Shown here: piece after piece, positions 25,728 to 35,883 of the stretch
How positions within the stretch are numbered: the stretch's first letter is position 1
Layout of the letters: each line of letters starts with the position of its first letter
Source of the DNA: Chitinophaga horti
Lineage (GTDB): Bacteria; Bacteroidota; Bacteroidia; Chitinophagales; Chitinophagaceae
Direction of reading: 5' to 3'
DNA length: 64,000 nt
Assembly: GCF_022867795.2 (NCBI RefSeq)
Contig: NZ_CP107006.1
Span: 3,162,001 to 3,226,000, forward strand
Made by a program: the position numbers and the translations under genes
The notes under the pieces: model-generated
What the model was told of the DNA's origin: nothing
The model's input: only the letters and a program-made list of their open reading frames with translations
The model's database searches: none

Positions 25728-26639
25728 TTATTTATTAGTCTCCATCTCCTCGGTGGTCCGTTTACTCCGGTACTGCTGCGGCGACACGCCCATCGTTTTC
25801 TTAAAGATCCGGGAAAAATACTGCTGGTCGGATATCCCCACGGCAAGGCCTATCTCCTTAATGCGTTTATCGGTAAACAGCAGGAACTGGCAGGCATGCT
25901 GCATTTTGAGGTGATTGTAATATTCAATCGGCGCAAAGCCTGTCTTTTTACGGAACAACAGTGAGAAATGGGAAGCGGAGAAGTTTACGGCCTGGGCGAT
26001 TCCTTCCAAAGTAAGATTCTGATCCACGTTTTGTTTCATGAAGCTGATGGCCTGGTCCACGGTATCGCTGATGCTGTTATGCACTGCGCGTCCTTTATCT
26101 TCATAAAGAAAAGATGCCAGGTAGTGCCAGGCGCACATGTTACAGTGCATGAGGTGATCCATGCTGTAACCGCGTTCGAGCTGCCCGTACATTTCATCGA
26201 ATAAAGCAATGGTCTTCCCTACATCTGGCAGAAAGCCTTTGTGACCATTCAGATGCCGGATCAGCTGCTGTGCCCATGCTTCCGCCAGGTTGCCATTGAA
26301 GTGCATCCAGTAGATCGTCCACGGATTATGCGCATCTGCCACGTAAGTATGTTTCACCTTAGCCGGGATAATGAGAAAATCGCCCGCCAGCAACGTGTAC
26401 GACTGATCATGAACAATAGCGGTACCGGCACCTTCGTGGCAGTAGATCAGTATATGCTGATCTGCCCCGGATGGACGTTGGCGGTAATGAAAATGAGCTT
26501 TGGGATAATACCCTATATCGGTGATGTAAAGACTATTTATTAAAGCATGGGAAACACACTTACCCTGCAACACCGATCTCGGTATGATGATCGCCTTTTG
26601 CCCCTGGAACCCATCCTTCTTCCGTCGTTTATTCAGCAT
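25728..26639 (-). CDS. AraC-family transcriptional regulator
   Basis: A 303-residue regulator with an N-terminal cupin-type sensing domain (about 30-170, with ILIYCHEGAGTAIVHDQSY and LLAGDFLIIPAKVKHTY). A C-terminal pair of helix-turn-helix motifs (about 195-295) includes LEGIAQAVNFSASHFSLLF and IGLAVGISDQQYFSRIFKK followed by GVSPQQYR. It is transcribed divergently from the GH35 gene, 124 bases apart. It is therefore the likely controller of this carbohydrate locus, sensing a sugar through the cupin domain. Confidence 0.92.
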   Translation of the reverse strand: MLNKRRKKDGFQGQKAIIIPRSVLQGKCVSHALINSLYITDIGYYPKAHFHYRQRPSGADQHILIYCHEGAGTAIVHDQSYTLLAGDFLIIPAKVKHTYVADAHNPWTIYWMHFNGNLAEAWAQQLIRHLNGHKGFLPDVGKTIALFDEMYGQLERGYSMDHLMHCNMCAWHYLASFLYEDKGRAVHNSISDTVDQAISFMKQNVDQNLTLEGIAQAVNFSASHFSLLFRKKTGFAPIEYYNHLKMQHACQFLLFTDKRIKEIGLAVGISDQQYFSRIFKKTMGVSPQQYRSKRTTEEMETNK

Positions 26640-26763
26640 AACGTATTACAATAAAATAATCCACAACAATAATCACATTGTCACTGCTTCTTAAAGGTAA
26701 AAAAAGTTCTTTTGTACACATCGTTTATTAAATATTTACGCTCGGCTTTATAACATTTCACTT

Positions 26764-29175
26764 ATGATCCTATCTACTTTCCGCGTACTGGGCCTGCCGG
26801 CACTGCTTGCTGTTTCCCTGCTGGCAACGGGCCAATCTTACCAGCTGGATGTCACGCAGGCGAAAACAGACATCCGTACAGGACACCTTCAACTCGGCGG
26901 CAGTAACCCTAAGGGAGACAGTATTGCTGTCAATAATTTTTACGCTACACTGAACGGCAAGCCATGGATCCCGATTGCGGGGGAGTTCCACTACTCGCGT
27001 TATCCTGAAAGTCGCTGGGAAGAGGCGATCCTGAAAATGAAGGCAGGCGGCATTAATGTGATCGCCACGTATGTTTTCTGGAACATGCATGAGGAACAGG
27101 AAGGACAGTTTAACTGGCAGGGCAACCGCGACCTGAAACGTTTTGTACGTCTTTGCGCTCAAAACAACATGCCCTGCATCGTACGCATCGGCCCCTTCTG
27201 CCACGGCGAAATACGCAGTGGCGGCATTCCCGACTGGATCATGGGCAAGGCATTGAGCATTCGCTCGAATGATCTATTGTACCTCCGGTATGTCGAGAGG
27301 CTGTATAAAGAGATCGGCGGACAGCTGCATGGCATGCTGTACAAGGAAGGCGGCCCGGTAATCGGCATCCAGATTGAAAATGAATACCAGCACTCGGCGG
27401 CGCCATGGGGACTCACTTATCCCGGTCAGCCCCACGACTTCACCGCGTCTGAACGGGACTTGTCGGTAACGCAGGAAGGCGTTGGCATCGCCGAAGGCAA
27501 TAATCCTTATGCGGAATTGGGCAATGATCATATGAAAGTATTGAAACAACTGGCCGTCAAGGCCGGACTGCAGGTACCGCTGTATACGGCCACCGGCTGG
27601 GGCAATGCCGCCATCGTACCCAACGCATCTATCCCCGTAACAGCCGCTTACGCCTATCCCTTCTGGACGGAGAAGAAGGACCAGTCGCCGTTTTTCCTGT
27701 ATACGGACCTGCATAAAAAACCAGACTATTCGCCCGTCCGGTATGTTCCGCAGGACTACCCTGCGTTTGCGTCGGAACTTGGATCAGGTATTATGTCTGT
27801 TTACAAAAGAAGACCGAAAGCTGTGCATCAGAGCTTCGATGCGATGATCAACCGCTGCCTGGGCAGCAGCGCGAATGGCATCGGTTACTATATGTATCAT
27901 GGCGGCTCCACGCCGCAGGGAAATGGCTATTACTTTAACGACGAAGCGTACGGAATGCCGAAGATCTCTTATGACTTTCAGGCGCCCATTGGCGAATACG
28001 GCCAGGTTAGAGAAGGCTTCCATCGTTTAAAGTTGTTACACTTCTTCGTGCAGGACTTTGGCGATCGCCTCGCCCCTATGACCACGGTGCTGCCTGCCAA
28101 TGCGGCGACGCTCACGCCCGTGAATGTGACCGACCTCCGTTATGCGGTGCGTTCAGACGGCCAACGCGGCTTCCTGTTCGTCAACAATTTCCAGGATGAT
28201 GCGGTGAGTACGAATAAGGAAGATATCGCCATCACACTAAATACCAGAGAAGGCGCGATACCGTTTCCAGCGTTCTCATTACCCTCCGGCGAAAACACGA
28301 TCTTTCCGTTTAACTTCGATATGAATGGCGCAAACCTTCGTTATGCTACGGCACAACTGTTGATGAAAGGAAGTGGTGAAAAGAGTGATTTCTTTGCCTT
28401 CTTCACACCCGAGGGCGTGAAAGCGCAGTTTCTATTTGGTCCGGATGTGAAGATCAAACCGGCTAAGGGTATTCGTATCAGCAAAACCCAAGAAGGCTCC
28501 CTGGTGAGCGTTACCGGTACAGAAGCCGAATTCAGTATAATCGCGAAGGGCGTTAAAACCAATTTACTGCTGGTTCCGAAGAAGAAGGCACTCACCTCTT
28601 ACGTGGTGAATGTATCGGGCCACAAACGCCTGTTGTTTTCGCCTGCTACTGTATTACAAGACCGAAACGGCAAACTTCAGTTTTATGCAGATAACTCGCC
28701 TGAGTTTACCGCGACCATCTATCCCGCACCCAAAACACCGCTCAAAAGCGCTTATGCAAAAGCGATGGGCAATGGCATGTGGAAGTTCCAACTACCCGTC
28801 GATTCGCTGATCGTCACCACCAAAGCGACAGGCAGTAATAAACTACAGGTACAATTGCCAGCTACACTGAAAAAGCACGTGGCAGATGCGATCCTTACTG
28901 TAGACTACATTGGCGACACCGGCATGGGCTTCCTGGATGGCAAACTGGTTACCGACGAGTTCTACAAAGGTATTCCCTGGGAGATAGGCTTGCAGCAGTT
29001 GATGCCTTTTCAGAAAGAACAGGCGCTTAACTTTTACTTCCGCCCTATGCACAAGGATGCCAGTTACTTTGTAGACCTGGATGGGGCGGATATTCCCGAT
29101 TTTGGCGACAAGAAAACGTACCTCAAAATAAATCGCGTATCAATCCGACCGATCTACTACGTGGAGGCCGAATAA
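26764..29175 (+). CDS. GH35 beta-galactosidase with DUF5597-like C-terminus
   Basis: An 803-residue secreted glycoside hydrolase with a signal peptide ending near LLATGQ. The TIM barrel shows the family blocks GEFHYSRYPESRWEEAILKM, INVIATYVFWNMHEEQEGQF and VRIGPFCHGEIRSGGIPDW. The likely acid/base is Glu207 in QIENEY and the likely nucleophile Glu338 in ASELGSG. The C-terminal beta domains (from about 400) match what I recall of DUF5597 in Bacteroidota GH35 proteins. It should release terminal beta-galactose from a glycan. It is convergent with the SusD/SusC pair and divergent from the AraC regulator. Confidence 0.92.
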   Translation: MILSTFRVLGLPALLAVSLLATGQSYQLDVTQAKTDIRTGHLQLGGSNPKGDSIAVNNFYATLNGKPWIPIAGEFHYSRYPESRWEEAILKMKAGGINVIATYVFWNMHEEQEGQFNWQGNRDLKRFVRLCAQNNMPCIVRIGPFCHGEIRSGGIPDWIMGKALSIRSNDLLYLRYVERLYKEIGGQLHGMLYKEGGPVIGIQIENEYQHSAAPWGLTYPGQPHDFTASERDLSVTQEGVGIAEGNNPYAELGNDHMKVLKQLAVKAGLQVPLYTATGWGNAAIVPNASIPVTAAYAYPFWTEKKDQSPFFLYTDLHKKPDYSPVRYVPQDYPAFASELGSGIMSVYKRRPKAVHQSFDAMINRCLGSSANGIGYYMYHGGSTPQGNGYYFNDEAYGMPKISYDFQAPIGEYGQVREGFHRLKLLHFFVQDFGDRLAPMTTVLPANAATLTPVNVTDLRYAVRSDGQRGFLFVNNFQDDAVSTNKEDIAITLNTREGAIPFPAFSLPSGENTIFPFNFDMNGANLRYATAQLLMKGSGEKSDFFAFFTPEGVKAQFLFGPDVKIKPAKGIRISKTQEGSLVSVTGTEAEFSIIAKGVKTNLLLVPKKKALTSYVVNVSGHKRLLFSPATVLQDRNGKLQFYADNSPEFTATIYPAPKTPLKSAYAKAMGNGMWKFQLPVDSLIVTTKATGSNKLQVQLPATLKKHVADAILTVDYIGDTGMGFLDGKLVTDEFYKGIPWEIGLQQLMPFQKEQALNFYFRPMHKDASYFVDLDGADIPDFGDKKTYLKINRVSIRPIYYVEAE

Positions 29176-29192
29176 CACCTACTGAAAAAAGA

Positions 29193-29220
29193 ACAGCACC
29201 TTCAGGAATGAAGGTGCTGT
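29193..29220. terminator. Bidirectional terminator between GH35 and SusD genes
   Basis: A 12-bp perfect stem, ACAGCACCTTCA/TGAAGGTGCTGT, around a GGAA loop. An A-rich stretch on the left gives a T run for minus-strand transcripts. Confidence 0.85.
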
Positions 29221-29248
29221 TATCCTTACCACGTGTATTTTAATCAAA

Positions 29249-30774
29249 CTACTTCCATAAATCATTTTGCTTCATCGCCGTATTGGAGTTGATTTCTCCC
29301 TGCGGAATCGGGAAGTAATCGTGCTTCAGCGGTACATAGAATTGTTTGCCCACTTTATCACTATTGGTTACTTCCTGCTGCAGCAGCCCCCACCTTTTCA
29401 GATCATAAAAACGCTGCCCTTCCCGCGCAAATTCCAGGAAACGTTGGTGCCTGATCTCTGCCATCATCGCATCTTTCGACAAACCAGCTGCCAGCAGGCC
29501 CAGGTTCGCCCTTGTGCGCACATCCTGCACGAACGGATAAGCTTCTCCTGCCCTGTCCTGCATGGTGAGGGCTTCTGCCAACAGCAATTCAATATCGGCA
29601 AAACGAAGCGCTCGTTCATTGTTGCTGGAGGTATAGTTGGCCGCGCCACTCGTGCCGGAAAGCTCATTGTCCTGCATGTAGTTCTGGTATTTCTTGAACA
29701 TCGACTTGTAGCCGAACTGTAAGGTAAAGGCGCTGAACGGCTTGTTGTAAAACACAGAACCGGGATAATCCCAGGCGAGTGTCGCATACATGCGGGGATC
29801 TAAGGCACCACCCACCGTTTTCTCTACCTGGAATTCGTTGAACAGTTTGTCGGTCGGACTCACCTCGAACCAACCCGCTACTTCTGATGGCGCGAACTCC
29901 TGTGCGGTCGTTACCCCCAGGCTTTCATTCGCGTTCTCGCCCGACCATGGATTGGTGCCGCCTACGTCATTCAGCTGAATCTCGAATACGGATTCAATAT
30001 TGTTTTCACGATTGGCCACAAAGTTGTCGCCGAAATCGGTGGTGAGATCATAAGTGAAAGGTGCTACCGTCAGCTGTTTCAACGCGGCTTCTGCCTTCGC
30101 CCAATCTTTCATGTATACGTAGGATTTGCCCAGGTAACCCAAAGCTGCCCCCTGGTGGCCCTGCCCTTTTCGGCATTGTCTCTCGTAACGGGCAGTGCAG
30201 GTGCGGCCTCTGTAAAATCTTTCACGATCTGTGCCCACACTTCTGCCTCCGGCGATTTGGGGATGAAGTAATCCTCTTTAACGGCGGGTACCGTCAAACG
30301 GATAGGCACATCTCCAAAATTGATCGCCAGGATGAAGTAGTTAAGTCCTCTCAAAAACTTCGCCTCGGCGATGTACATATTTTTCTTATCGTCCGCAAGT
30401 CCGGCCTTATCGATGTTTTCCATGATCTGGTTCGCACGGAAGATGGCGCGGTACGAGATGTTGAACACGTTCGTCGCCGCGGCGTTATCCGGCGTATTGG
30501 TGAAAGTGGATAACTGGTAGAGGTAATTCACGTCGTTGCGGATGAAAAAATCATCCCCGCGACCGTTCGACAATTCCACGCCACGCACGCCCCAATATCC
30601 GCCGTCTACGTTTTTAAAGAGTCCGTAAGTAGCGGCCAGTGCGCTTTTAATATCATCTTCTGTTTTCCAGTAGATGTCTGATGTAATCCTGTTCGGATTC
30701 GTTAGTTCTAACGTATCGCTTGCGCAGCTGGCGAGTGACAGCGTTGCGGCGGCTATGATAAGTATCTTTTTCAT
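29249..30774 (-). pseudogene. SusD/RagB-family lipoprotein, frame broken at a C5 run
   Basis: From the ATG at 30774 the frame gives a lipoprotein signal, MKKILIIAAATLSLASC, and the SusD N-terminal half (AEAKFLRGLNYFILAINFGD). It is lost at 30148-30152, five C on the plus strand. With one more base it reads GRATRGAALGYLGKSYVYMK and continues through ADIELLLAEALTMQDRAGEA and FLEFAREGQRFYDLKRWGLL to NTAMKQNDLWK. The span of 1526 bases is one short of 509 codons. All SusD landmarks survive on both sides, so a sequencing error is likely. It partners the SusC at 30794. Confidence 0.85.
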
Positions 30775-30793
30775 ACATTGAATTTTAATCGTT

Positions 30794-33700
30794 CTACAAT
30801 CCCAACTGTAAGCCTACAGAAAGTACCCTGGCCAATGGATACGCCACATGGCCATAATCCACGCCCCTGTCCAGTATAGTACCGGTGCGACCAAGATCGG
30901 GGTTGAAGCCGGTGTACTTCGTAATGGTGAACAGGTTATCCGCACTCAGATAAGCCCTCAGGCTGGATATCTTGATTCTTTCCAATGCTTTTTCCGGAAC
31001 GTTATAGCCCAACTGCAGGGTCTTTAACCTGAAATAAGAACCGTTCTCCAGGAAGCGGGAAGACGTTTGTGCATTGAAGTTAGGATCGTTGATCACTGCC
31101 CTTGGCACGTTTGTCGGCTTTGCTGCAGTCCAGGCGTTAAGCGTGGCACGGCTGTAGTTCATTTCCAGGTTCATGCCTTCGAGGTCCTGGCGCATACCAT
31201 TGTAAATCTTGTTGCCGGAGGTACCCTGCATAAATGCATTCAGGTCGAAGTTGTAGGCAGATACATTGAAGCCAAGCCCGTATTCAAACTTAGGGAAAGG
31301 ACTACCCATGTTTACGCGGTCGGAGTTACTGATAAGACCATCGCCATTCGCATCGAAGAATTTGATATCGCCGGGTGCAGCATTCGGCTGGATCAGTTCA
31401 CCGTCTTTATTGGTGTAAGCATCAATCTCCGCCTGCGACTGGAAAATACCGAGTGACTTGATCAGGTAGAAAGCAGCCACTTCGCCACCCGCCTGCGTTA
31501 ATGTAGTAGACGCGCCGTGATGCGTTGGTTGTCCGCCGAATATCTGTTGCGAACCTGTACCCAGTTCGATCACTTTGTTACGAAGCGTGGTGAACGTACC
31601 GGTTACATTATAACTGAACGGGTCTACTTCATTACTATGACTCAATCCCATCTCGAAACCTTTGTTCTGCAAGGTGCCGGCATTGATCACCGGGTTGGAA
31701 GAAGAACCGGCCGAACCGGGGATAGGCACGTTTAACAGTACATCCGTCGTTCTCTTCTCAAAATAATCGGCCGTGAGGTTTAGCTTGCCATTAAAGAAAC
31801 CCGCATCGATACCCACGTTAACGGTCTTCGTGTTTTCCCATTTGATATTGGGAGATGCAAATGCCGTTTGGATAGCGCCGAACCATTTCTGCTGATCCGG
31901 ACCACCCACGTAGTTGATGTTAGAAGCAATGGCCGCGCTGTATTGGTAGTCGCCAATTTCCTGGTTACCTAAAATACCGTAGCTACCTCTCAGCTTCAGT
32001 GATGACAAGGTAGTGGGTGGGATAGACCAGAAAGCTTCATTAGAGATATTCCAGCCCACGGCTACAGATGGGAAATTGCCGTACCGGTTGCCTGCGCCGA
32101 AACGCGAAGAACCGTCGCGGCGGAAGCTGGCCGTCAGCAAGTAGCGGTCATCGTAAGAATAGATCACGCGGCCGAGTGTAGAGAGCAGTACATTCTCTGT
32201 ACGGTTGCCCGCCACGTTAGCCGTACCGGAAGCGGCATCCAGCTCGCGGAGACCGTCAGGCAAATTGGTTTTGCTGGCCAGCCAATAATTGTACTGGTAC
32301 TTCTGGTAGGTATAACCTACCAGGGCCTGTATGCTGTGTTTACCGAAATCCTGCGTGAAGTTGAGCGTATTTTCCGCCAGCACTAACTGGTTCCTGTCTT
32401 TAGACTGACTTAAATCGTTAGTAGGATGTGAGAACAGCGAGCCTACATTATAGCGGCGATGGTAGTCGTCCGTGGCACCGAAAGAGCTGGTGTAACCTAA
32501 GTTAAACCGGTATTTTAAAGATGGCAACAGGCTCACCTCTGCAAAAGCATTGGCGAGAATGGAGGTTACTTCGTTCGTAATGTCCTCAAGATACAGCTGC
32601 GCAACCGGGTTGGCGATGTTCACCACTGGTCCGCTTGCGCCCGAGAAGCCACCGATAGCGGTACTGTCATATATCTGGAAAGCAGGGATCATCTTTGCTG
32701 CAGAGCCTACAGGGTTACCACCCTGGCCGCCCCAGCCGCCGGGCATCCTGGTCCACTTTTCCCTTGTGAGCAACACCGTTTCGCCGATCTTGATCTTGCC
32801 TTTGGTTGTTTCTGACTTTACACGCATACCATAACGGCTGTAGCCTGTTACGTCAACGATACCGTCCTGGTCGTTATACTCACCCGATACACTGTAGCGC
32901 GAAGATTCATTACCACCGCTGATCGATAGCTGGTATTGCTGTATCACCGCAGTACGATAGATCGCATCCTGCCAATCCGTACCCTTGCCCAGCGCCGCCG
33001 GGTTGGCTGCGATCGCCAGTCGCGGTAAACCTGCTGCATCGTGTGCCGCATTACTTACCGTAGCCCACTCGGAGGCATTCAACACATCCCAGGCATGATC
33101 TATCTTTTGCAGGCCGACATTCGTACTGAACTGGATGGCTGTTTTGCCAGCCTTGCCCGACTTCGTGGTCACCAGCACCACGCCGTTGGCCGCACGCGAA
33201 CCGTAGATCGCCGCTGCGGAGGCATCTTTAAGAATATCCATCGATTCGATATCGCCTGGTGCAATGTTATTGATATTAGCCACCTGCACCCCGTCTACCA
33301 GGTACAGCGGCGCCGAGTTACCCAAAGTACCCACGCCCCTGATGAGGATGCGCGTACCGGCACCGGGGTCGCCACCGGCCGATTCGACAGTGACGCCGGG
33401 CAGCTTGCCCTGCAAGGCACGGCCTACGTTACTCACGCCTTCCGCCTTAATATCGCCCGCCCTTAAGGAGGCGACAGAACCGGTAAGGTCCTTTTTACGT
33501 ACCGTTCCGTAACCGATCACCACTACTTCGTTTAAACCGGATACGCTGCTTTTGAGTGTAACATTCACTATACTCTCACTGCCGACCGTTACCGCTGCCG
33601 ACTCGTACTCCATAGAAGAAATCAGTAATACATCGCCCACCTTTGCAGCAAGCGAAAACTGGCCTTTATCGTCAGTGATAGCGCCTGTGGTAGTGCCCTT

Positions 33701-33865
33701 TACCTGCACCGAAGCGCGGAAGACCGGTTGTTGAGATTCATTCGTAACCTTACCTGAAATCGTTTTTTGTGCGTTGGCTAAAAGTGGAGTTAGCATCATC
33801 ATCCATACAAACGCCATTGCCAGCCAGGCAGGCGGTGAACTGTTCACCTCTGTGAAATTTTTCAT
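30794..33865 (-). CDS. SusC/RagA-type TonB-dependent receptor
   Basis: A 1023-residue outer-membrane importer. The signal peptide spans about residues 1-33 (AFVWMMMLTPLLANAQ). No STN domain is present. A carboxypeptidase-like repeat follows directly (ISGKVTNESQQPVFRASVQV), then the plug with VVVIGYGTVRKKDLTGSV and DASAAAIYGSRAANGVVLVT, then the barrel ending LARVLSVGLQLGL. Lack of STN fits control by the nearby AraC regulator instead of a sigma/FecR pair. SusD follows 19 bases downstream on the same strand. Confidence 0.95.
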   Translation of the reverse strand: MKNFTEVNSSPPAWLAMAFVWMMMLTPLLANAQKTISGKVTNESQQPVFRASVQVKGTTTGAITDDKGQFSLAAKVGDVLLISSMEYESAAVTVGSESIVNVTLKSSVSGLNEVVVIGYGTVRKKDLTGSVASLRAGDIKAEGVSNVGRALQGKLPGVTVESAGGDPGAGTRILIRGVGTLGNSAPLYLVDGVQVANINNIAPGDIESMDILKDASAAAIYGSRAANGVVLVTTKSGKAGKTAIQFSTNVGLQKIDHAWDVLNASEWATVSNAAHDAAGLPRLAIAANPAALGKGTDWQDAIYRTAVIQQYQLSISGGNESSRYSVSGEYNDQDGIVDVTGYSRYGMRVKSETTKGKIKIGETVLLTREKWTRMPGGWGGQGGNPVGSAAKMIPAFQIYDSTAIGGFSGASGPVVNIANPVAQLYLEDITNEVTSILANAFAEVSLLPSLKYRFNLGYTSSFGATDDYHRRYNVGSLFSHPTNDLSQSKDRNQLVLAENTLNFTQDFGKHSIQALVGYTYQKYQYNYWLASKTNLPDGLRELDAASGTANVAGNRTENVLLSTLGRVIYSYDDRYLLTASFRRDGSSRFGAGNRYGNFPSVAVGWNISNEAFWSIPPTTLSSLKLRGSYGILGNQEIGDYQYSAAIASNINYVGGPDQQKWFGAIQTAFASPNIKWENTKTVNVGIDAGFFNGKLNLTADYFEKRTTDVLLNVPIPGSAGSSSNPVINAGTLQNKGFEMGLSHSNEVDPFSYNVTGTFTTLRNKVIELGTGSQQIFGGQPTHHGASTTLTQAGGEVAAFYLIKSLGIFQSQAEIDAYTNKDGELIQPNAAPGDIKFFDANGDGLISNSDRVNMGSPFPKFEYGLGFNVSAYNFDLNAFMQGTSGNKIYNGMRQDLEGMNLEMNYSRATLNAWTAAKPTNVPRAVINDPNFNAQTSSRFLENGSYFRLKTLQLGYNVPEKALERIKISSLRAYLSADNLFTITKYTGFNPDLGRTGTILDRGVDYGHVAYPLARVLSVGLQLGL

Positions 33866-34247
33866 ACGGGAATGTTTAATGTTTGCGGAATTTATCCGGT
33901 GGAATTGTTCTCGGGTAAAGATAGTTTGATGCGAAAAATCACCGTTGGACTATTGGACTTTTTATATGGATTATCTTATTATGCTGTCACCCGTTCGCAG
34001 GGAAAAGTTGTAGTGGGGACCGCAATACGGACAGGAACAAATTTTCCCCTGTCCGGGGTTAACGACCGTGCAGTTTATTTGGATTAAAACGATAATGGCA
34101 GCGGCCTGTTTTCTCAATAAGGGATAAAAGATTCAGGTGGGTGAAAAATTGATCCCTGGAGATGCGCTCCGGTATCCTGCAGGTAACCGCCGTTACAGCC
34201 GACCTGGGCCAAAATTGAGTTATCTTCGTAGCCTTGAAAAGAAGCGT
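33866..34247. other. Gene-free divergent region between susC and the monooxygenase gene
   Basis: About 380 bases with no convincing gene. On the minus strand TATCTTTA (33916-33923) is a possible -7 box for susC, about 50 bases from its start. On the plus strand TATCTTCG (34221-34228) is a weak -7 box for the monooxygenase. A CCCCTGTCCGGGG-like inverted repeat lies near 34050. Confidence 0.35.
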
Positions 34248-35270
34248 ATGAAGAAAATAGGATTCTTATCGTTCGGCCATTGGTCTAATCATCCTGCCTA
34301 CCAGGCCCGTACAGCAGGCGACACCTTACTCCAGTCGATTGATCTGGCCGTTGCTGCTGAAGAAATCGGTTTGGATGGCGCCTATTTCAGGGTACATCAT
34401 TTCGCGGCGCAATTAGCCTCTCCTTTTCCTTTACTCTCTGCCATCGGCGCTAAAACGAGCCGTATAGAGATCGGAACGGGCGTGATCGATATGCGTTACG
34501 AAAATCCCCTGTACATGGTGGAAGATGCCGGTGCGGCCGATCTGATTTCGGGCGGACGATTACAACTGGGCATCAGCAGAGGATCGCCCGAGCAAGTGAT
34601 TGATGGATGGCGTTACTTTGGATATGAACCTGCAGCCGGCGAAACCGATGCAGACATGGGCCGCCGCAAAGCGTTACAGTTCCTGGAACATTTGAAAGGC
34701 GTTGGATTTGCACAACCGAATCCTTACCCTATGTTCCTGAATCCCCCGGGATTATTAAGGCTGGAACCACATTCCGCAGGGCTGCGCGACCGCATCTGGT
34801 GGGGCGCAGCGTCGGATGCCACCGCTATCTGGGCCGCCGAAAATGGCATGTACCTGCAAAGCTCCACACTGAAGTTTGACGAGAGCGGCAAACCGTTCCA
34901 TATACAACAGGCAGAACAGATCCGGGCATACAAAGAAGCCTGGAAAAAGGCCGGTCATACCCGCGAACCAAGGGTATCTGTGAGCCGTTCTATCTTCGCA
35001 TTGATGAATGACCGCGACCGTCAATATTTTGGCCAGGATACAAGAAGTGCCGACAAATTCGGCTACATCGAAAGCGACCGACGCGCCGTATTCGGAAAAA
35101 GTTACGCCGGCGAGCCGGATCAGCTGATTAAAGAACTGGCAAAGGATGAAGCGATCCAGGAAGCGGATACGTTGTTGCTGACGATCCCTAATACGTTGGG
35201 GGTGGATTATAATGTGCATGTGTTGTCATCGATACTCGAGCATGTGGCGCCGGGGTTGGGGTGGCGATAA
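34248..35270 (+). CDS. LLM-class flavin-dependent oxidoreductase (luciferase-like)
   Basis: A 340-residue luciferase-like monooxygenase. The start is the ATG at 34248 because MKKIGFLSFGHW is the family N-terminus; an upstream in-frame start at 34137 only adds unrelated sequence. Typical blocks are AAEEIGLDGAYFRVHHF, TSRIEIGTGVIDMRYENP and DLISGGRLQLGISRGSP. It should use reduced flavin and oxygen on an unknown substrate. It is a single gene followed by a terminator. Confidence 0.9.
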   Translation: MKKIGFLSFGHWSNHPAYQARTAGDTLLQSIDLAVAAEEIGLDGAYFRVHHFAAQLASPFPLLSAIGAKTSRIEIGTGVIDMRYENPLYMVEDAGAADLISGGRLQLGISRGSPEQVIDGWRYFGYEPAAGETDADMGRRKALQFLEHLKGVGFAQPNPYPMFLNPPGLLRLEPHSAGLRDRIWWGAASDATAIWAAENGMYLQSSTLKFDESGKPFHIQQAEQIRAYKEAWKKAGHTREPRVSVSRSIFALMNDRDRQYFGQDTRSADKFGYIESDRRAVFGKSYAGEPDQLIKELAKDEAIQEADTLLLTIPNTLGVDYNVHVLSSILEHVAPGLGWR

Positions 35271-35286
35271 GTGAATGAGATTTTGA

Positions 35287-35317
35287 GATGCCCGTAGACG
35301 TTGCGTTTACGGGCATC
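35287..35317 (+). terminator. Terminator after the monooxygenase gene
   Basis: A perfect 10-bp stem, GATGCCCGTA/TACGGGCATC, with an 11-base loop, followed by GTTGTTT. It lies 16 bases after the stop codon. Confidence 0.75.
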
Positions 35318-35388
35318 GTTGTTTGTATAGCAAGAACGATGAGCTGGCACAATATGTGCGCTCATGCAGCCAACCTAAAACATCGTTT

Positions 35389-35796
35389 ATGACGAACCTC
35401 GAACTCACACGTAAACTTTGGGATGCTTCTGAAGCGACAGGCAGTTTTCAGCCTATCATCGATCAATTTGCGGAGGATGTGGTCTTCCAGGCGACTATCC
35501 CTCCCGGAACGCCGATCAGCGGTGAGTTTCGGGGCAAGGCCAGGTTGCAGGAGTACTTCGATACTATACTGCCGCAGGTGGCGAGTTTCGAGCAACTGGA
35601 ACCTTTGGAGTTTGTGCCGCATGGCGAAGATAAGGTGATCATCCTGGGGAATGATGCATTTACGCTGCCCGTGAATGGGAAGAAGTACAGTAGTCCTTAT
35701 GCTACGGTGCTTACCTTCCGTGGTGGGATGATTGTGAAGATGTTGATTATACAGGATTTGTCGGGGATTTATGAGGCGTATAAAGGGCAAGCGTAA
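35389..35796 (+). CDS. SnoaL-like (NTF2-fold) protein
   Basis: A 135-residue single-domain protein of the ketosteroid-isomerase/SnoaL superfamily. The ATG at 35389 (MTNLELTRKLWDAS) is preferred to an in-frame start 66 bases upstream. The fold is suggested by an N-terminal helix, IIDQFAEDVVFQATIPPGTP, EFRGKARLQEYFDTILPQ and three strands ending VLTFRGGMIVKMLIIQD. Members range from enzymes to stress proteins, so the role is open. It ends just before the tRNA gene on the opposite strand. Confidence 0.82.
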   Translation: MTNLELTRKLWDASEATGSFQPIIDQFAEDVVFQATIPPGTPISGEFRGKARLQEYFDTILPQVASFEQLEPLEFVPHGEDKVIILGNDAFTLPVNGKKYSSPYATVLTFRGGMIVKMLIIQDLSGIYEAYKGQA

Positions 35797-35809
35797 GTTG
35801 TCCTTTTAG

Positions 35810-35883
35810 TCGGGAAGACAGGATTCGAACCTGCGGCCTCGTCGTCCCGAACGACGCGCGCTACCGGGCTGCGCTACTTCCCG
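35810..35883 (-). tRNA. tRNA-Pro (anticodon CGG)
   Basis: On the minus strand a 74-base cloverleaf folds cleanly. The acceptor arms are CGGGAAG/CTTCCCG with discriminator A. The D stem is GCGC/GCGC, the anticodon stem CGTCG/CGACG with loop TTCGGGA, and the T arm GCAGG-TTCGAAT-CCTGT. Loop positions 34-36 are CGG, so it reads CCG proline codons. CCA is not encoded. It lies alone between the SnoaL-like and phospholipase genes. Confidence 0.95.

Noticed and set aside
33872..34087. A 71-codon plus-strand open frame in the susC upstream region
   Set aside because: It overlaps the probable promoter region of susC, lacks motifs and has no supporting context.
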